Made by a program: the position numbers and the translations under genes. The notes below the pieces were generated by a model that saw only the letters and a program-made list of their open reading frames with translations, made no database searches and had not been told where the DNA came from. A stretch of DNA of 64,000 bases from a virus. Below are positions 62,696-64,000 of the stretch, piece after piece (the first letter of the stretch is position 1; every line of letters begins with the position of its first letter). The stretch is taken from positions 1 through 64,000 of IMG/VR virus record IMGVR_UViG_3300047444_000617. One strand, 5' to 3'.

Positions 62696-63402
62696 TTGGA
62701 CTTCACCACCGACTTCGGCGACTCGTCGTTCTTGAGGGTGGCCTTGAAGTAGGTACCGGCCGCGTCGTGGTAGACGACGACACCCTCGGGGTCCATGAAG
62801 CCCGGCGCGATCAGGGAGCCCTCGGACTCCAACGTATGAAGCGCCTCGTCGACTGCTTCGTTCAGCCACTTGCCGTCGATGACGGAAATGACCGGCACCA
62901 CGGTGACGATATCCGGGGCGGGCTTGGCCTTGGGGAAGGTCTGCAGGTAGTGCTCGGTGATCTCCGGGTCGTTCGAGTCGTACCAGCGCTGGGTGTTGAA
63001 CAGGGCGAAGCGCTTCTCGTCGAGCCCGTAGCCGGACTGGATGCCCTGGCCGAACCACTCGCCGTAGTGCTTGCCCTCGCCGAGCCCGGCCAAAGCGACG
63101 GCGTTCTCCCACACCCACGCAGCGAACTGGAAGTTGTCGTTGCCGGGGGTGAGCCAGCGGTTCCGGCTGCCCGCCCGGACGATGAAGCGCTCGTAGCGGT
63201 TGTCGGTCTCGTTGAACAGCGTGACACCGACTCCGGTCGTACCCTCCAGGTACTGGGGGTCCATCAGGGGGACGGCGTCGGGGAGCCGGGTGACCTCGAT
63301 CAGGCCGTTGGTGCCGTTGATCTTCTCGGTGATGACCACACGGCGGTGCAGTCGCGGGATGGGCCGGAACTTCGGGTAGTCGCTCGCCTTGAGGACGGTC
63401 AT
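62692..63402 (-). CDS. RNA ligase, Rnl2-like
   Basis: 236 residues from ATG 63402. Motif I VVITEKINGTNGLIEV (Lys27 adenylated), RNRWLTPGNDNF, GEWFGQGIQSGYGLDEKRFALF (motif IIIa region), DPEGVVVYH (IV) and YFKATLKND (V). The EKxxGTN core is typical of Rnl2-type ligases that seal nicks in duplex RNA. With the Rnl1-type ligase, two different RNA ligases serve this phage. Confidence 0.82.
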   Translation of the reverse strand: MTVLKASDYPKFRPIPRLHRRVVITEKINGTNGLIEVTRLPDAVPLMDPQYLEGTTGVGVTLFNETDNRYERFIVRAGSRNRWLTPGNDNFQFAAWVWENAVALAGLGEGKHYGEWFGQGIQSGYGLDEKRFALFNTQRWYDSNDPEITEHYLQTFPKAKPAPDIVTVVPVISVIDGKWLNEAVDEALHTLESEGSLIAPGFMDPEGVVVYHDAAGTYFKATLKNDESPKSVVKSK

Positions 63403-63408
63403 GTGGTG

Positions 63409-63831
63409 TTAGTCCCTTTCGTGGGCCGAGTATGCGCTGAGTGGGATGCCGTAGCGGGGGCCGTCGTCCGTCTCGATGAGTCGTACTGTAGTTACCGCTT
63501 CTTTCTTACCGATACGAAACACTATCTCGCGGCGGTTGTCAACGTATTCGAACCACTCCGCAATGTGACCCACGGCCTCCCACTCGAAGGCGTCGTACAT
63601 CACCAGCCCGTCCTGGACGGCCGACTGCTCGCTGATGCCCGTGTGCTGGTAGAGCCGCAGCATGTAGTCCAGCCGCCCCGCCAGGAAGCCGCGACCGCGC
63701 CGGTCGACGTACACCGGCACCTTGTGGTTGCTCAGGCAGGTGCGAGGAGCCCCGGTGGACCACTCCTCGCGCCACGTCCATGGCGGGCGGGGCTGCATGA
63801 GACGGGTCACCTTGCGCTGTACGAGCCTCAT
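63409..63831 (-). CDS. Hypothetical protein
   Basis: 140 residues from ATG 63831 (GGAGGG upstream). Basic N-terminus, Trp-rich (PRPPWTWREEWSTGAPRTCL), then RLIETDDGPRYGIPLSAYSA. Located just upstream of the ligase gene; function unknown. Confidence 0.62.
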   Translation of the reverse strand: MRLVQRKVTRLMQPRPPWTWREEWSTGAPRTCLSNHKVPVYVDRRGRGFLAGRLDYMLRLYQHTGISEQSAVQDGLVMYDAFEWEAVGHIAEWFEYVDNRREIVFRIGKKEAVTTVRLIETDDGPRYGIPLSAYSAHERD

Positions 63832-63998
63832 GAGCCCTCCGAACGAAGAAGGACGACGACGGGGCCGTAGTTTCCAGCGACCTTCGTCCAGGACTTTGGG
63901 CCACCATGACCATCCATGCGCACCCAGTAGCAACCGAGGTTGGCCCACTGGACACCGTTACAGGTGCTCTGTACTACCGAGCCCGCCGGGGGTGCTGG
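63828..63998 (-). CDS. C-terminal part of a hypothetical protein (runs off the right end)
   Basis: An open frame from base 63998 to the stop at 63828, overlapping the next start (ATGA). It has CNGVQWANLGCYWVRMDGHG and WTKVAGNYGPVVVLLRSEGS. The beginning is outside the window. Confidence 0.55.
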   Translation of the reverse strand, partial: PAPPAGSVVQSTCNGVQWANLGCYWVRMDGHGGPKSWTKVAGNYGPVVVLLRSEGS

Positions 63999-64000
63999 GT

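Larger units (their letters stand above)
5374..62841. repeat. Dispersed 7-base word TATGAAG / CTTCATA
   Basis: Plus-strand TATGAAG at 10034, 15929, 17001, 17703, 18960, 24324, 24994, 26599, 28931, 30095, 31251, 49925, 51505, 52252, 54730, 55818, 57146, 60871 and 62835; in-frame CTTCATA on the plus strand at 5374. In every case except 24324 the word reads in frame as CTT CAT A.. (Leu-His-Thr/Ile/Met). None occurs from 31.3 to 49.9 kb. Other plus-strand CTTCATA copies are at 21124 (a start codon) and 21777. Confidence 0.8.

Noticed and set aside
63495-63540. A TTGACA box on the minus strand near 63.53 kb as a promoter
   Set aside because: It lies inside the 63409-63831 gene and encodes conserved-looking residues (VDNRREIVF), with no good -10 at the right distance.
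1-64000. CRISPR array, rRNA genes or insertion sequences
   Set aside because: No regularly spaced repeat-spacer array, no ribosomal RNA-like stretch and no transposase with terminal repeats was seen on reading both strands.

Overview
The window is a high-GC stretch of a large actinobacterial phage genome, most likely a temperate Streptomyces-type phage. The evidence is a portal fragment, a large terminase, two integrases, two cell-wall hydrolases, four tRNA genes, FAD-dependent ThyX, an Lsr2-like silencer, and a DUF5753/DUF397 regulator pair and a LuxR-type regulator of kinds normally found on Streptomyces chromosomes. About 130 protein genes are packed tightly. Nearly all lie on the minus strand, with short overlaps (ATGA, GTGA, TGATG). 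A few short plus-strand islands are each bounded by strong hairpin terminators.

Layout. 1-3.8 kb: the packaging end (portal start, unknown virion-region genes, large terminase, a Zn/HTH protein). 3.9-7.3 kb: the integration module, with a tyrosine integrase and a large serine integrase side by side and two paralogous micro-genes. 7.4-13.7 kb: small unknown genes, a KTSC-domain protein and a HicA-like protein. 14.2-15.3 kb: plus-strand XRE/DUF5753 plus DUF397 regulators. 15.3-19.1 kb: a MazG-like pyrophosphohydrolase, a YiiX-like cysteine hydrolase and a calcineurin-like phosphoesterase. 19.3-21.5 kb: two plus-strand genes, then tRNA-Asn, tRNA-Leu, a LysM-NlpC/P60 enzyme, tRNA-Phe and tRNA-Pro. 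21.9-24.4 kb: the Lsr2-like protein, membrane and secreted proteins, and the LuxR regulator. 24.4-28.5 kb: an RNA-repair cassette (polynucleotide kinase-phosphatase, Rnl1-type RNA ligase, RlaP/YcgL-like nucleotidyltransferase). 28.5-36.9 kb: small accessory genes. 36.9-37.6 kb: a repeat-bearing non-coding region. 38-49.5 kb: a block of small genes, many with their own promoter and a conserved 15-base leader. 49.6-54.3 kb: a secreted protein, a protein with a TGT/DpdA-like N-terminal region and a second nucleotidyltransferase-like protein. 54.4-59.7 kb: a GH25 lysozyme and probable virion-associated small proteins. 59.7-64 kb: a SpoVS-like protein, a PD-(D/E)XK nuclease, a dNMP kinase, ThyX and a second RNA ligase.

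Themes. The kinase-phosphatase, two ligases, nucleotidyltransferase and tRNAs together suggest a phage able to repair or replace host tRNAs cut by anticodon nucleases. The integrases, Lsr2-like protein, XRE/DUF397 pair and LuxR regulator suggest lysogeny and host-aware regulation. Two word-level signals are the most unusual observations. The first is a 7-mer, TATGAAG, found 19 times on the plus strand; 18 of these, plus one reverse-strand copy in a plus-strand gene, read in frame as CTT-CAT-A inside genes. The second is a 15-base start-associated leader, CCCCACACCAGGAGG. The two occupy complementary parts of the window.

Limits: family names come from motif reading, with no database search. 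Most small proteins remain of unknown function. Start codons were chosen from Shine-Dalgarno position and gene overlap.
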